From assembly GCF_014645655.1 (NCBI RefSeq), contig NZ_BMMD01000002.1, positions 248,001 to 312,000 on the forward strand: 64,000 nucleotides of DNA. Reading direction: 5' to 3'. The translations under genes and the position numbers were made by a program. Source of the stretch: Agromyces bauzanensis (lineage in GTDB: Bacteria; Actinomycetota; Actinomycetes; Actinomycetales; Microbacteriaceae). How positions within the stretch are numbered: the first letter of the stretch is position 1; each line of letters starts with the position of its first letter. Positions 35,105 through 44,664 of this stretch are shown here, piece by piece. The notes beneath the pieces are model-generated. The model was not told where the DNA came from. It did not search any database and saw only the letters and a program-made list of their open reading frames with translations.

Positions 35105-36988
35105 ATGAGCGAGAGCACCACCCGTGGGCGACGCAGCCCGTTCGCCCGACGCGACAGGACCCCGGGCCCCCGCGCGACGTTCGCGCAGTTGCTGCCCTTC
35201 ATCTTCGAGCACCGACCGGTGCTCATCTGGGTCGCCGTGCTCTCGGTCGTCGGGGCGCTCGCGAGCCTCGCCCAGCCGCTGCTCGTGAGCCAGGTCATCT
35301 CGATCGTCGAGGCCGGCGAGCCGCTCGGCTGGATCGTGTGGGGGCTCATCGCCCTCGTCGTCGTGAGCGGCGTCATCTCGGGCTACCAGCACTACCTGCT
35401 GCAGCGCACGGGCGAGGGCGTCGTGCTGTCGAGCCGCAGGCGTCTCGTGGCGAAGCTCCTGCGCCTGCCGATCGCCGAGTTCGACACGCGCCGCACGGGC
35501 GACCTCGTCTCGCGTGTCGGCAGCGACACGACCATGCTGCGCGCCGTGCTCACGCAGGGGCTCGTCGAGGCGATCGGCGGCACGGTCACGTTCGTCGGCG
35601 CCCTCATCGCGATGCTCATCATCGATCCGGTGCTGCTCGGCCTCACGGTGCTCGTCGTGGCGATCGCCATCACGACCGTGACCCTCCTCTCCCGCCGGGT
35701 GCGCGAGGCGTCGCACCGGGCGCAGGAGAAGATCGGCGACGTCGCGGCGGCCGTCGAGCGCGCGATCAGCTCGGTGCGCACGATCCGGGCCGCGGGCGCC
35801 ACCGAGCGCGAGATCCGCGCGGTCGAGCGCGATGCCGAGGGCGCCTGGGAGATGGGTGTCAGGGTCGCGAAGATCTCGGCCCTCATCGTGCCCATCGCGG
35901 GCATCGCGATGCAGGTGTCGTTCCTGGTCGTGCTCGGCGTCGGCGGGTTCCGCGTCGCGAGCGGCGCCATCACGGTGGCGAACCTCGTCGCGTTCATCCT
36001 GTTCCTGTTCATGATGATCCTGCCGCTCGGCCAGGCGTTCGGCGCGATCACGTCGGTGAACCAGGCGCTCGGCGCGCTCGGCCGCATCCAGGAGATCCTC
36101 GACCTGCCCGACGAGGACGCGCACGACCGCGAGCTCGCCCCGCTCGCCCTCGTGGTCGGCGAGGCCAACGCGGGCGTGCCTCCGGATGCCCCTGCCATCG
36201 AGTTCGACGACGTGCACTTCGCCTACGCGGCGACCCGACAGGACCCCGCCGACCCCGCGAACGACTCCCCCGACGAGCACCTTCCCGAGCCGAACGTCAC
36301 CGAGCGCCAGCCCGTGCTGCGCGGCATCTCGTTCCAGGTGCCCTGGGGGCAGCGCATCGCGTTGGTCGGCCCGTCGGGCGCCGGCAAGTCCACGATCCTC
36401 GCCCTCATCGAGCGGTTCTACGACCCTTCGGTCGGCGCGGTGCGCATGGGCGGCCTCGACCTGCGCTCGCTCGACCGCGCCGAGCTCAGGGCCCAGATCG
36501 GCTACGTCGAGCAGGACGCCCCCGTGCTCGCCGGATCGTTGCGCGACAACCTCAAGCTCGGCAGCCCCGACGCCACCGACGCCCAGTGCGAGCACGTGCT
36601 GCGCGCCGTGAACCTCGGCAGCGTGCTCGACCGCGACCCGGCGGGCCTCGACGCGGCCGTCGGACAGGACGGCATCATGCTCTCGGGCGGCGAGCGTCAG
36701 CGCCTCGCCATCGCCCGCGCGCTCCTCGCCGCACCGCCGATCCTCCTCCTCGACGAGTCGACGTCGTCGCTCGACGGCATGAACGAGCGCATGATGCGCG
36801 AGGCCATCGACGCCGTGTCCGAGGGGCGCACGCTCATCGTCATCGCGCACCGCCTCTCCACGGTCGTCGACTCCGACCGGATCTTCGTCGTCGACGACGG
36901 CCGGGTCATCGGCGACGGCACGCACGGCGAGCTCGTCGCATCCGTGCCGCTGTACCGCGACCTCGCGGCGCATCAACTGCTGGTCTGA
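35105..36988 (+). CDS. ABC transporter, fused membrane and ATP-binding domains (multidrug type)
   Basis: 627 residues: six-helix exporter domain (about 25-340) followed by an ATPase domain. Walker A GPSGAGKST, Q-loop YVEQDAPVL, signature LSGGERQRLAIARAL, Walker B ILLLDESTSSLD and H-loop IAHRLSTV. A linker of about 35 acidic/Pro-rich residues interrupts the start of the ATPase domain (RQDPADPANDSPDEHLPEPN). It is a half-transporter that should work as a homodimer; no partner gene is adjacent. GGAAGAG precedes the ATG. Confidence 0.93.
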   Translation: MSESTTRGRRSPFARRDRTPGPRATFAQLLPFIFEHRPVLIWVAVLSVVGALASLAQPLLVSQVISIVEAGEPLGWIVWGLIALVVVSGVISGYQHYLLQRTGEGVVLSSRRRLVAKLLRLPIAEFDTRRTGDLVSRVGSDTTMLRAVLTQGLVEAIGGTVTFVGALIAMLIIDPVLLGLTVLVVAIAITTVTLLSRRVREASHRAQEKIGDVAAAVERAISSVRTIRAAGATEREIRAVERDAEGAWEMGVRVAKISALIVPIAGIAMQVSFLVVLGVGGFRVASGAITVANLVAFILFLFMMILPLGQAFGAITSVNQALGALGRIQEILDLPDEDAHDRELAPLALVVGEANAGVPPDAPAIEFDDVHFAYAATRQDPADPANDSPDEHLPEPNVTERQPVLRGISFQVPWGQRIALVGPSGAGKSTILALIERFYDPSVGAVRMGGLDLRSLDRAELRAQIGYVEQDAPVLAGSLRDNLKLGSPDATDAQCEHVLRAVNLGSVLDRDPAGLDAAVGQDGIMLSGGERQRLAIARALLAAPPILLLDESTSSLDGMNERMMREAIDAVSEGRTLIVIAHRLSTVVDSDRIFVVDDGRVIGDGTHGELVASVPLYRDLAAHQLLV

Positions 36989-37018
36989 GGCGCCTCGAGG
37001 CGAGCGGCACCGAACGCG

Positions 37019-38101
37019 CTACCGCAGCCCGATCGAGACGACCTTTCCGTCGCCGAACACCTCGGTCGAGACGTAGAGCCGGCCGCTCTGCCACTCGATG
37101 TCGGCAGGCGAGGTCAGGTCCGCGAAGGTGCTGACCTCACCGCGCTTCGTGATGACCGACACCCGGTCGCCGAACATCTCGGCGACGAACACCGTGCCGT
37201 TCGGGGCGACCGCGAGGCCGGTCGCACCGGCGAACCCGGACGCGTACAGCTGTACCTCACCCGTCGTGGGGTTCACGCGATACACGGAACCTCGCGCACC
37301 GAAGCTCGCATCCTCGGGGCCCCCCGGGAGCGAGGTGACGTACAGCCAGCCGTCAGTGCCCAGCTCGACGTCGGTCGGCACCGGCTCGGTGACGAAGTCG
37401 TGACCGACGACGCACTCGGGCAGGCCGGAGGACGCTGCGAGTTCGTCTGTGGCGACGAAACTCGACGACGGCAGCACGGCGACCGTCGAGATGTTCCCGG
37501 CCGAGTCGACGGCGAGCACGGCGTTCGCGCCGGCATCCGCGACGTAGGTCACGTCGTTCAGCGTGAGCGAGCCGTACACATGGGTGTCGATCCCGCCTCC
37601 GTGCGGGCCGACGAAGGGCAGCAGGAACGGCGGGATCTGCGCCAGGCAGTCCGTCGAGAGGTCGCGGAAGCCGTACTCGGCGCTCGCATCGGGGTTGTTC
37701 GCCTGCTCCCAGGCGAGCACGTCGATCGACGTCACCGTTGCGTCTGCGGCGCGCCGCATGAGCCGGGAGGCGGACACCTGCTCCATGTCACCCTCGCGCT
37801 CACCCCAGGTCACGACGTCGCCGAGGGTCGAGACCGCGGCGATCGCAGGCCCGGTGGCGAGCGTCTCGGAGACCCCGCCGGAGACCTTCGTGAGCAGGCC
37901 GACGAAGTCCTGGCCGATGTAGAGCGTGCCGTTCGGCGTCACGTCGAAGGTGAGCGGCCCGACGAGGTGCTCGGCCAGCGTTTCCGTACCGCCCGGAGAC
38001 GGCGGTTTCGGCCCGTTCGGCGCGGCCGTCGCCGGGACGGCGACCGCCGCGAGCGCCACCGTCAGCGTCGCCACCGTCGCAAGTGCGCTGAATCGTCGCA
38101 T
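37019..38101 (-). CDS. Secreted ScyD/ScyE-like beta-propeller protein
   Basis: 360 residues. Signal peptide (LATVATLTVALAAVAVPATA) with a likely AxA cleavage site near residue 27. Repeating strands such as LTFDVTPNGTLYIGQDFVGL, DVELGTDGWLYVTSLPGGP and GLAVAPNGTVFVAEMFGDR are NHL/SMP30-type blades, six-fold or so. This matches the ScyD/ScyE family label used for many actinobacterial secreted proteins, whose function is unknown here; no scytonemin genes are nearby. Confidence 0.8.
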   Translation of the reverse strand: MRRFSALATVATLTVALAAVAVPATAAPNGPKPPSPGGTETLAEHLVGPLTFDVTPNGTLYIGQDFVGLLTKVSGGVSETLATGPAIAAVSTLGDVVTWGEREGDMEQVSASRLMRRAADATVTSIDVLAWEQANNPDASAEYGFRDLSTDCLAQIPPFLLPFVGPHGGGIDTHVYGSLTLNDVTYVADAGANAVLAVDSAGNISTVAVLPSSSFVATDELAASSGLPECVVGHDFVTEPVPTDVELGTDGWLYVTSLPGGPEDASFGARGSVYRVNPTTGEVQLYASGFAGATGLAVAPNGTVFVAEMFGDRVSVITKRGEVSTFADLTSPADIEWQSGRLYVSTEVFGDGKVVSIGLR

Positions 38102-38300
38102 GAGTCTCCCCCTCGAGAAGCGCCGTCACGGGAACTCTCCCGTCTGCGAACCGATCTCTCGGGACGCAGTAACAACGACTGGCTGGACTTTACCGCCCTG
38201 CGGACACGGCGAAAACCCCCGAACGAGGCACACATCCGTTTCGACATCCCCGGTCGCACGTCTGCAGGAGACAGGCGGCCCGCGCGGCTAGACTCGCCGG

Positions 38301-38834
38301 ATGACGCGCTTCGTCGTCGTGCTGCCGATCGAGCCACTCGTCGTGAACGCCGAGTTCACGGTGGCACAATGGCCCCTGCACGTCACGCTCGTCGAGCCGT
38401 TCGAGACCGACGTCGAGGTCGACACGCTGGACGCCGCGCTCGCCCCGGTCGCCGCGGCGACACGGCCGATCCCGGCCGACGTCGCCGAGGACGCGATGTT
38501 CGGCCCGCGGCGCAACATCCTCGTCTCGCTCGTGCGCGACGATGGCGACGCCCTGCCCGCCCTGCGGGCCGTCGCGATGACCGCCCTGCGCGAGCGGGCC
38601 GTCGACCTCGGGCACACCCGTACGGACTACCGCCCGCACGTCACGGCCAAGGGGCACGGCCGGGTGCACGAAGGAGATCGGCTCCTGCTCGACACCATGG
38701 CCCTGGTGCGGCTCCGGCCACCCGAGACCTCGCACCACGGGCGCATCGTCGGGTCGTGGCGGATGGGCGAGGCGGCCGGAGAGGCAGCCGGCGCATCCGT
38801 CGCCGAAGCCGACGCGAGACGACCGGCGACGTAG
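38301..38834 (+). CDS. 2H phosphoesterase / 2'-5' RNA ligase-like protein
   Basis: 177 residues. Two HxT-type motifs, WPLHVTLVEPF (His about 27) and YRPHVTAKGHG (His about 112), face each other in the 2H superfamily and act as acid-base pair on cyclic or 2',3'-phosphates. The last 25 residues are low-complexity Ala/Glu. TAGACT (38289-38294) is 6 nt before the ATG, predicting a leaderless mRNA. Substrate unknown. Confidence 0.8.
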   Translation: MTRFVVVLPIEPLVVNAEFTVAQWPLHVTLVEPFETDVEVDTLDAALAPVAAATRPIPADVAEDAMFGPRRNILVSLVRDDGDALPALRAVAMTALRERAVDLGHTRTDYRPHVTAKGHGRVHEGDRLLLDTMALVRLRPPETSHHGRIVGSWRMGEAAGEAAGASVAEADARRPAT

Positions 38835-38844
38835 GCTCGGAGTC

Positions 38845-40173
38845 ATGTCGTTCTCCGTGCCCCAGAGCCGAAACCTCGTCACCGAACTGCCCGGTCCCCG
38901 CTCACGCGAGCTCCTCGAGCGCCGCCGGCGCGCGGTGTCACGCGGCGCCGGCACGCTCGCCGACATCTTCATGGACCACGGCTCGGGCGCGATCCTCGTG
39001 GACGTCGATGGCAACCGCGTCATCGACCTCGGGTGCGGCATCGGCGTGACGACCATCGGGCACGCCCACCCCGACGTCGCGGCCGCGGCATCCGCCCAGG
39101 CCTCGAAGCTCACGCACGCGCTGTTCACGGTCACGCCCTACGAGGACTACGTGCGGGTCGCGGAGAAGCTCGCCGAGATCACGCCCGGCGACTTCGAGAA
39201 GCGCTCGATCCTCGTGAACTCGGGCGCCGAGGCCGTGGAGAACGCCGTGAAGATCGCCCGAAAGCACACGGGCCGCCGCGCGATCGCGTCGCTCGACCAC
39301 GCGTTCCACGGCCGTACCAACCTGACGATGGCCATGACGTATCGCCCGTGGCCCGAGCGCGCCGGCATGGGGCCGTTCCCCGGCGAGCTCTACAGCGTGC
39401 CGTCGAGCTACCCGTTCAAGGACGGACTGAGCGGGCCTGATGCCGCGGCCCGCACCATCGACTACGTCGTCACCCACATCGGGGCGTCGGAACTCGCCGC
39501 CCTGTTCGTCGAGCCGATCCAGGGTGACGGCGGTGTCGTGATCCCCGCGGACGGCTACTTCGAGGCCCTCGCGGAGTTCTGCGCCGCGCACGGCATCGTC
39601 TTCGTCGCCGACGAGATCCAGGCGGGCATCGCGCGCACCGGCGCGTGGTACTCGATCGAGCACTTCGACGTCGTGCCCGACCTAGTGACGACGGCGAAGG
39701 GCATCGCCGGCGGGTTCCCGCTGGCCGCGGTCACGGGTCGCGCCGAGATCATGGACGCCGTGCAACCCGGCGGCATCGGCGGCACGTTCGGCGGCAATCC
39801 GGTGTCGACGGCCGCGGCGCTCGCCACGTTCGAGGTCATCGAGCGCGACGGGCTCATCGCCGAGGCTCAGCGCGTCGAGCGCGCATTCACCGCACGCATC
39901 GGGGACTGGGCCGACCGCTTCCCCGTCGTCGGCGAGGTCCGCGGTCGCGGTGCGATGTGGGGTGCAGAGCTCGTGGTCCCCGGCACACGCACGCCCAATC
40001 CCGGCGCGCTGAAGGCCGTCATCGGGCACGCCGCGGCAAACGGCGTCATCGTGCTCGACGCAGGCTCGTGGGACAGCGTGCTGCGGTTCCTGCCGAGCGT
40101 CGTGATCAGCGAGGAACTCGTCGACGACGCGGCATCCGTGATCGAGGAGGAGCTCGCCCGCCAGAGCGGATGA
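38845..40173 (+). CDS. gabT: 4-aminobutyrate aminotransferase (class III)
   Basis: 442 residues. PLP lysine in LVTTAKGIAGGFPLAAVTGR; LVNSGAEAVENAVKIAR and DEIQAGIARTG are the cofactor-binding blocks. It transfers the amino group of GABA (or a related omega-amine) to 2-oxoglutarate, giving succinic semialdehyde, the same product expected from the HpaI aldolase at 52417. TAGGCT (38832-38837) sits 7 nt before the ATG, inside the end of the previous gene. A succinic semialdehyde dehydrogenase gene is not in the window. Confidence 0.88.
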   Translation: MSFSVPQSRNLVTELPGPRSRELLERRRRAVSRGAGTLADIFMDHGSGAILVDVDGNRVIDLGCGIGVTTIGHAHPDVAAAASAQASKLTHALFTVTPYEDYVRVAEKLAEITPGDFEKRSILVNSGAEAVENAVKIARKHTGRRAIASLDHAFHGRTNLTMAMTYRPWPERAGMGPFPGELYSVPSSYPFKDGLSGPDAAARTIDYVVTHIGASELAALFVEPIQGDGGVVIPADGYFEALAEFCAAHGIVFVADEIQAGIARTGAWYSIEHFDVVPDLVTTAKGIAGGFPLAAVTGRAEIMDAVQPGGIGGTFGGNPVSTAAALATFEVIERDGLIAEAQRVERAFTARIGDWADRFPVVGEVRGRGAMWGAELVVPGTRTPNPGALKAVIGHAAANGVIVLDAGSWDSVLRFLPSVVISEELVDDAASVIEEELARQSG

Positions 40174-40247
40174 CGACGACCTCGGCCGGCCTCGAGCCAT
40201 CCCGGGTCCCCGGCCCCCGCATCGCGAGCACAACGCCTCGCAGTGCG

Positions 40248-40616
40248 TCAGATGGACTCGGACCGTTCCACCACGGGCTCGTCGCGCTTCTGCCACGGCG
40301 AGCGGCCCGTGATCTCGAGCTCGAGCGAGAAGCTCAGGAACGTCCGGATGAGCACGATGATGCCGAGCACCGCGACCGACTCGAGGGTGGGCGTGACCGC
40401 GACGGTCTTGATGATGTCGGCGGCGACGAGCAACTCGAGGCCGAGCAGGATCGCCCGACCGAGCACGCGGCGGAAGCGCGAGTACACGGGACCCCGTCGC
40501 CGGAGGCCGCGCAGCGCCGCGTCCGCCATCGCGTAGACCACCCCTACGACGATCGCCACGACGCCGATGATGTCGACGATCTCGCCGACCTGCTCGATGC
40601 CCGCCCCGTAGTCCAT
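40248..40616 (-). CDS. DUF1622 family membrane protein
   Basis: 122 residues with three membrane helices (IGVVAIVVGVVYAMADAAL, AILLGLELLVAADIIKTVAV, SVAVLGIIVLIRTFLSFSLE). GLELLVAADIIKTV and LIRTFLSFSLELE are the conserved DUF1622 stretches. Start at 40616 is supported by GAGGAGG 6 nt upstream; an ATG six codons earlier overlaps that site. Function unknown. Confidence 0.85.
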   Translation of the reverse strand: MDYGAGIEQVGEIVDIIGVVAIVVGVVYAMADAALRGLRRRGPVYSRFRRVLGRAILLGLELLVAADIIKTVAVTPTLESVAVLGIIVLIRTFLSFSLELEITGRSPWQKRDEPVVERSESI

Positions 40617-40682
40617 GCCGCCTCCTCGCGGCACAGGCTAGCGCCGCGAGGCGTCCGCGGCCGTGCGACCTGCCGGAAAGCG

Positions 40683-42548
40683 CTAGTCGTCCTGGTGCTT
40701 CAGGTGGTAGCGCAGGCTCGCAAGCTCGGCGTTGAGCGCCGCCGGGACGCGGTCGCCGAACTGCGCGAAGTACTCCTCGGTGAGGTCGCACTCGGCCAGC
40801 CACGTCTCGCGGTGCACGTCGAACAGCTGCTCGACGGTGTCGTCGGAGAGATCGAGACCCGCGATGTCGAGCGCGCCGGGCGCGGGCAGCAGGCCGATGG
40901 GCGTCTCGACCGCGTCGGCGGCGCCCTCGACGCGGCGCACGATCCACTCGAGCACGCGCGAGTTCTCGCCGAACCCGGGCCACAGGAACGAACCGTCGTG
41001 GCCCTTGCGGAACCAGTTCACCTGGTAGATCTTCGGCGCCTTCTCGCCGAGGAGGCGACCCATCTTCACCCAGTGGCCCCAGTAGTCGGCCATGTTGTAG
41101 CCGCAGAACGGGAGCATCGCGAACGGGTCGCGGCGGAGTTCGCCCACGGTGCCCTCGGCCGCGGCAGTCTGCTCCGACGAGATCGTCGCACCCATGAACA
41201 CGCCGTGCTTCCAGCTGCGCGCCTCGGCGACCAGCGGCACGTTCGTCGCGCGACGTCCGCCGAAGAGGATGGCGTCGATCGGCACGCCGTCGTGCGCCTC
41301 CCAGTCGTCGGCGATCTGGGGGCACTGGGCCGCCGCGACCGTGAACCGCGAGTTGGGGTGCGCCGCCGGGCGGCCGGATGCCGGCGTCCAGTCGTTGCCC
41401 TGCCAGTCGATGAGGTGGGCGGGCACGTCGTCGGTGAGCCCCTCCCACCAGACGTCGCCGTCATCGCGGAGCGCGACGTTCGTGAAGATCGTGTTGCCCC
41501 AGATCGTCTGCACGGCGGTCGGGTTGGTGGTCTCGCCGGTGCCGGGCGCGACGCCGAAGAAGCCCGCCTCGGGGTTGATGGCATAGAGGCGGCCGTCGTC
41601 GCCGGGGCGCATCCAGGCGATGTCGTCGCCGATGGTCTCGACCTTCCATCCGGGGATGGTCGGGCGCAGCATCGCGAGGTTCGTCTTGCCGCAGGCGGAC
41701 GGGAACGCCGCGGCCACGTGGTAGGCCCTGCCCTCGGGCGAGGTGATCTTGATGAGCAGCATGTGCTCGGCGAGCCAGCCCTCGTCGCGCGCCATCACCG
41801 ATGCGATGCGCAGCGCGAACGACTTCTTCGCGAGCAGGGCGTTGCCGCCGTAGCCCGAGCCGTACGACCAGATCTCGCGGGAGTCGGGGAACTGCACGAT
41901 GTACTTCGTCTCGTTGCAGGGCCACTCGACATCGGAGCGCCGGTGGCCGACGCCGTCGACGAGCGGGTAGCCGACCGAGTGCACGGTCTGCACCCACGGC
42001 TCGCCGGCCTCGATGAGGCGGTACACCGCGTCGCCCATGCGGGTCATGATGCCCATCGAGAGCACCACGTAGGGCGAATCGGTGATCTCGACGCCGAGCT
42101 GCGAGATGTGGCCGCCGAGCGGCCCCATCGAGAACGGCACGACGTACATCGGGCGGCCCTTCATCGAGCCGTCGAACACGTGCGTGAGCTCCTCGCGCAT
42201 CGCGTGGGGGTCGCGCCAGTTGTTCGTGGGTCCGGCATCCTCCTCGTATGTCGAGCAGATGAACGTGCGATCCTCGACGCGTGCGACATCGCCCGGGTCC
42301 GTGCGCGCCAGGAAGCTGTTGGGCCGCCACTCGGGATTCAGCTTGATGAGCTTGCCCTCGGCGAGCATCTGCTTGGTGAGGAGGTCGGCCTCCTGCTGGG
42401 AGCCGTCGCACCAGACGATCTCATCGGGCTTGGTCAGCGCCGCGATCTCGTTGACCCAGGCGATCAGCTCGGGGTCGGTGGTGCCGCGGCGCGTGCCGCC
42501 GACCGCTGCAGAGGCGTCGGTGCCGATCGAGAAGTCGGAGATCGTCAT
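40683..42548 (-). CDS. pckG: Phosphoenolpyruvate carboxykinase (GTP)
   Basis: 621 residues, GTP-dependent class. Hyperactive-Cys P-loop [13 protein letters not shown] (281-293, Cys286), [19 protein letters not shown], and [20 protein letters not shown]. It turns oxaloacetate into PEP, the entry step of gluconeogenesis. Divergent from the RamB-like regulator with a 127-nt spacer, which suggests control by acetate/fatty-acid signals. A GCCGCG/CGCGGC hairpin about 20 nt after the stop (40643-40661) is a possible terminator. Confidence 0.96.
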   Translation of the reverse strand: MTISDFSIGTDASAAVGGTRRGTTDPELIAWVNEIAALTKPDEIVWCDGSQQEADLLTKQMLAEGKLIKLNPEWRPNSFLARTDPGDVARVEDRTFICSTYEEDAGPTNNWRDPHAMREELTHVFDGSMKGRPMYVVPFSMGPLGGHISQLGVEITDSPYVVLSMGIMTRMGDAVYRLIEAGEPWVQTVHSVGYPLVDGVGHRRSDVEWPCNETKYIVQFPDSREIWSYGSGYGGNALLAKKSFALRIASVMARDEGWLAEHMLLIKITSPEGRAYHVAAAFPSACGKTNLAMLRPTIPGWKVETIGDDIAWMRPGDDGRLYAINPEAGFFGVAPGTGETTNPTAVQTIWGNTIFTNVALRDDGDVWWEGLTDDVPAHLIDWQGNDWTPASGRPAAHPNSRFTVAAAQCPQIADDWEAHDGVPIDAILFGGRRATNVPLVAEARSWKHGVFMGATISSEQTAAAEGTVGELRRDPFAMLPFCGYNMADYWGHWVKMGRLLGEKAPKIYQVNWFRKGHDGSFLWPGFGENSRVLEWIVRRVEGAADAVETPIGLLPAPGALDIAGLDLSDDTVEQLFDVHRETWLAECDLTEEYFAQFGDRVPAALNAELASLRYHLKHQDD

Positions 42549-42675
42549 CTTCGTCCCTTTCCATGTTCTGGAGCCTGGATCGTGCGCTTCGGTACTTCAA
42601 GGATGCGCCTCTTTCACGGAGTCGTACGCGTCTTCTGCGCGTTAAGAACGTTGGATCTTTCGCTATCCTTAAGCC
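42549..42675. promoter_or_regulatory. Divergent control region between pckG and the RamB-like gene
   Basis: AT-rich relative to its surroundings. Contains CGTT-AAG-AACG (about 42641-42651), a short inverted repeat, and the TATCCT -10 box (42664-42669) of the regulator. Operator assignment is tentative. Confidence 0.4.
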
Positions 42676-44118
42676 ATGAAGGCAGGTACCCCCGACCTGG
42701 CGATCCTCGGCCAGCGCATCCGTCACTTCCGCGGCGAACGCGGACTCACGCTCGACCAGCTCGGAGCCGCGGTGGGCCTCGCGGGCAGCCAGCTCTCGCT
42801 CATCGAGAACGGCAAGCGCGAGCCGAAGCTCTCCACGCTCGACGCCCTCGCGCTGGCGCTCGGCGTGGAGCTCGCCGAGCTCCTCGCGCGCGAGGCGCCG
42901 AGCCGGCGCGCCGCCCTCGAGCTCGAGCTCGGGCGCGCGCAGTCGAGCCCGCTGTACGCGAGCCTCGGCCTCCCGCCGATCCGGCCGGTTCGCGGCGTCA
43001 GCGACGAATCGCTCGAGGCCATCGTGGGCCTTCATCACGAGCTGCAGCGGCGGGCCGCCGAGGCCATCGCGACCCCCGAAGAGGCGCGTCGCGCGAACAC
43101 CGACCAGCGCGAGCGCATGCGCGAGCAGGGCAACTACCTGCCCGACATCGAGCAGCTCGCCGAGGAGCAGGTGCGAGCGTCGGGACACCGCGCTGGTGCG
43201 CTGACGCACCGCGAGGTGAGCGTGATGGCCGAGCGCCTCGGGTTCCAGCTCATCTACGTCAACGACCTGCCCGACTCGACGCGTTCCATCACCGACCTCG
43301 CCAACGGGCGCATCTACCTGCCGCCGGCCTCGATCCCCGGCGGGCACGGACTGCGGTCGATGGCGCTGCAGGCCATGGCCCACCGACTGCTCGGGCACAC
43401 GCCGCCGTCGAGCTACGACGAGTTCCTCTGGCAGCGGCTCGAGATCAATTACTTCGCCGCGGCCTGCCTGATGCCGCAGGAGGCATCCGTCGCGTTCCTG
43501 CAGGTCGCGAAGAAGGAGAGGCGACTCGCGATCGAGGACTTCCGCGACGCGTTCGGCGTGACGCATGAGGCCGCGGCGCTGCGCTTCACGAACCTCGCGA
43601 CGAGCCAGCTCGACATGACCGTGCACTTCCTGCGGGTCGCGGGCGACGGCGCCCTGCTGAAGGGTTACGAGAACGACGGCCTCCCGCTGCCGACCGACGT
43701 CACCGGGTCGATCGAGGGCCAGTGGGTATGCAAGCAGTGGAGCGCGCGACGCGCGTTCGAGCACACCAATCGCACGACGGAGAACTACCAGTACACCGAT
43801 ACCCCGGCGGGCACCTTCTGGGACGCGACGCAGACCGGGCGCACGGATGCCGCGGAGTTCTCGATCACGGTCGGCGTGCCGTTCAACCAGGCGAAATGGT
43901 TCCGCGGCCGCGAGACGACGGTGCGCGCCGTCTCGACGTGTCCCGACGAGGCCTGCTGCCGCCGAGCGCCCGACGGGCTCGCCGAGCGCTGGGCCGGGCA
44001 GGCGTGGCCGAGCGCCCGGCTGCACGCGCACGTGCTGTCGCCGCTGCCGTCGGGCACGTTCCCGGGCGTCGACGACGCCGAGGTCTACCGGTTCCTCGAG
44101 GCCCACGCCGACCACTGA
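42676..44118 (+). CDS. ramB: XRE-family regulator with IrrE-like and C-terminal domains (RamB/ScfR type)
   Basis: 480 residues. HTH at about 8-64 (LTLDQLGAAVGLAGSQLSLI, recognition helix AGSQLSLIENG). A middle ImmA/IrrE-like domain carries ALQAMAHRLLGHTPP, where the peptidase HExxH is replaced by HRLLGH, so the catalytic Glu is absent. The C-terminal domain has STCPDEACCRRAPDG, a Cys cluster typical of this family, probably sensing acyl-CoA or metal. Corynebacterial RamB controls acetate and glyoxylate genes; control of the divergent PEP carboxykinase is inferred. Leaderless: TATCCT 6 nt before the ATG. Confidence 0.85.
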   Translation: MKAGTPDLAILGQRIRHFRGERGLTLDQLGAAVGLAGSQLSLIENGKREPKLSTLDALALALGVELAELLAREAPSRRAALELELGRAQSSPLYASLGLPPIRPVRGVSDESLEAIVGLHHELQRRAAEAIATPEEARRANTDQRERMREQGNYLPDIEQLAEEQVRASGHRAGALTHREVSVMAERLGFQLIYVNDLPDSTRSITDLANGRIYLPPASIPGGHGLRSMALQAMAHRLLGHTPPSSYDEFLWQRLEINYFAAACLMPQEASVAFLQVAKKERRLAIEDFRDAFGVTHEAAALRFTNLATSQLDMTVHFLRVAGDGALLKGYENDGLPLPTDVTGSIEGQWVCKQWSARRAFEHTNRTTENYQYTDTPAGTFWDATQTGRTDAAEFSITVGVPFNQAKWFRGRETTVRAVSTCPDEACCRRAPDGLAERWAGQAWPSARLHAHVLSPLPSGTFPGVDDAEVYRFLEAHADH

Positions 44119-44152
44119 CGTGTGTGTTGGGCGTCACCCGATGAAGTGACGA

Positions 44153-44181
44153 TTGCATTAGTGTGTGTCACACAGTACCGT
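44153..44181 (+). promoter_or_regulatory. Promoter and operator of the PadR gene
   Basis: -35-like TTGCAT (44153-44158), 17-nt spacer, -10 TACCGT (44176-44181). Within the spacer lies TGTGTGTCACACA (44162-44174), a perfect 6+1+6 inverted repeat, the kind of site PadR dimers bind. The ATG follows the -10 by 7 nt. Confidence 0.65.
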
Positions 44182-44188
44182 GTGTGGC

Positions 44189-44530
44189 ATGAGCGATGAC
44201 GACCTCACCGCGGGGCACGTGCAGGAGCTGCGCCGCGGCACCGTGGTGCTCGCGTGCCTCGTGCGGCTGCGCACGCCCGACTACGGGTACGCGCTGCTCG
44301 AGTCGCTCAACGCGATCGGCATCACCGTCGACGCGAACACCCTCTACCCGCTGCTCCGGCGACTCGAGAAGCAGGGCCTGCTCACGAGCGAGTGGAACAC
44401 CGACGAGGCCCGTCCGCGCAAGTTCTACCGCACGGGCCCGGCCGGCGAGACCCTCGCAGCCGAACTGACCGCCGACTGGCGTCGCATCGACGATGCCCTC
44501 ACCCGACTCACGACTGGAGACGAACGATGA
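44189..44530 (+). CDS. PadR family transcriptional regulator
   Basis: 113 residues. Winged-helix PadR core: GTVVLACLVRLRTPDYGYAL, then DANTLYPLLRRLEKQGLLTS and ARPRKFYRTGPAGETLAAEL. Short C-terminal tail, PadR-s1 type. Start at the ATG 44189 rather than the upstream in-frame codons, since promoter and operator occupy them. The gene usually regulated with it (a small membrane protein) is absent; only a 23-codon frame follows. Confidence 0.9.
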   Translation: MSDDDLTAGHVQELRRGTVVLACLVRLRTPDYGYALLESLNAIGITVDANTLYPLLRRLEKQGLLTSEWNTDEARPRKFYRTGPAGETLAAELTADWRRIDDALTRLTTGDER

Positions 44531-44598
44531 CCACCCTCATCGACGGGTTCCGCAAGGCCGCGGCCAACCGCGGCGCCCCTGCGCTCGACGCGGTCTGA
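44527..44598 (+). pseudogene. 23-codon reading frame coupled to padR, possible gene stub
   Basis: The product starts MTTLIDGFRKAAANRGAPAL. It overlaps the padR stop by 4 nt (ATGA), the arrangement seen for the real partner genes of PadR regulators, but ends after 23 codons. It could be the stub left by a deletion of that partner, or a genuine micro-protein. Confidence 0.4.
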
Positions 44599-44607
44599 TC
44601 CCGGGTC

Positions 44608-44655
44608 GGATGCCGCGGCGCCCGCGCCACCGGGGTCGCGGGCGTCGCGACATCC
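44608..44655. terminator. Bidirectional hairpin between convergent padR and SDR genes
   Basis: Left arm 44608-44625 and right arm 44638-44655 pair at 16 of 18 positions (GGATGCCGCGGCGCCCGC against its near-complement) around a 12-nt loop. It lies in the 66-nt gap where two transcripts meet. Confidence 0.7.
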
Positions 44656-44664
44656 GCTCGCCGC

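Noticed and set aside
39645..43568. A 1307-codon plus-strand open frame
   Set aside because: It is a GC-rich shadow of gabT, the PEP carboxykinase gene and the RamB-like gene; its composition (Arg/His/Gly-rich) is non-protein-like and those three genes have full motifs.
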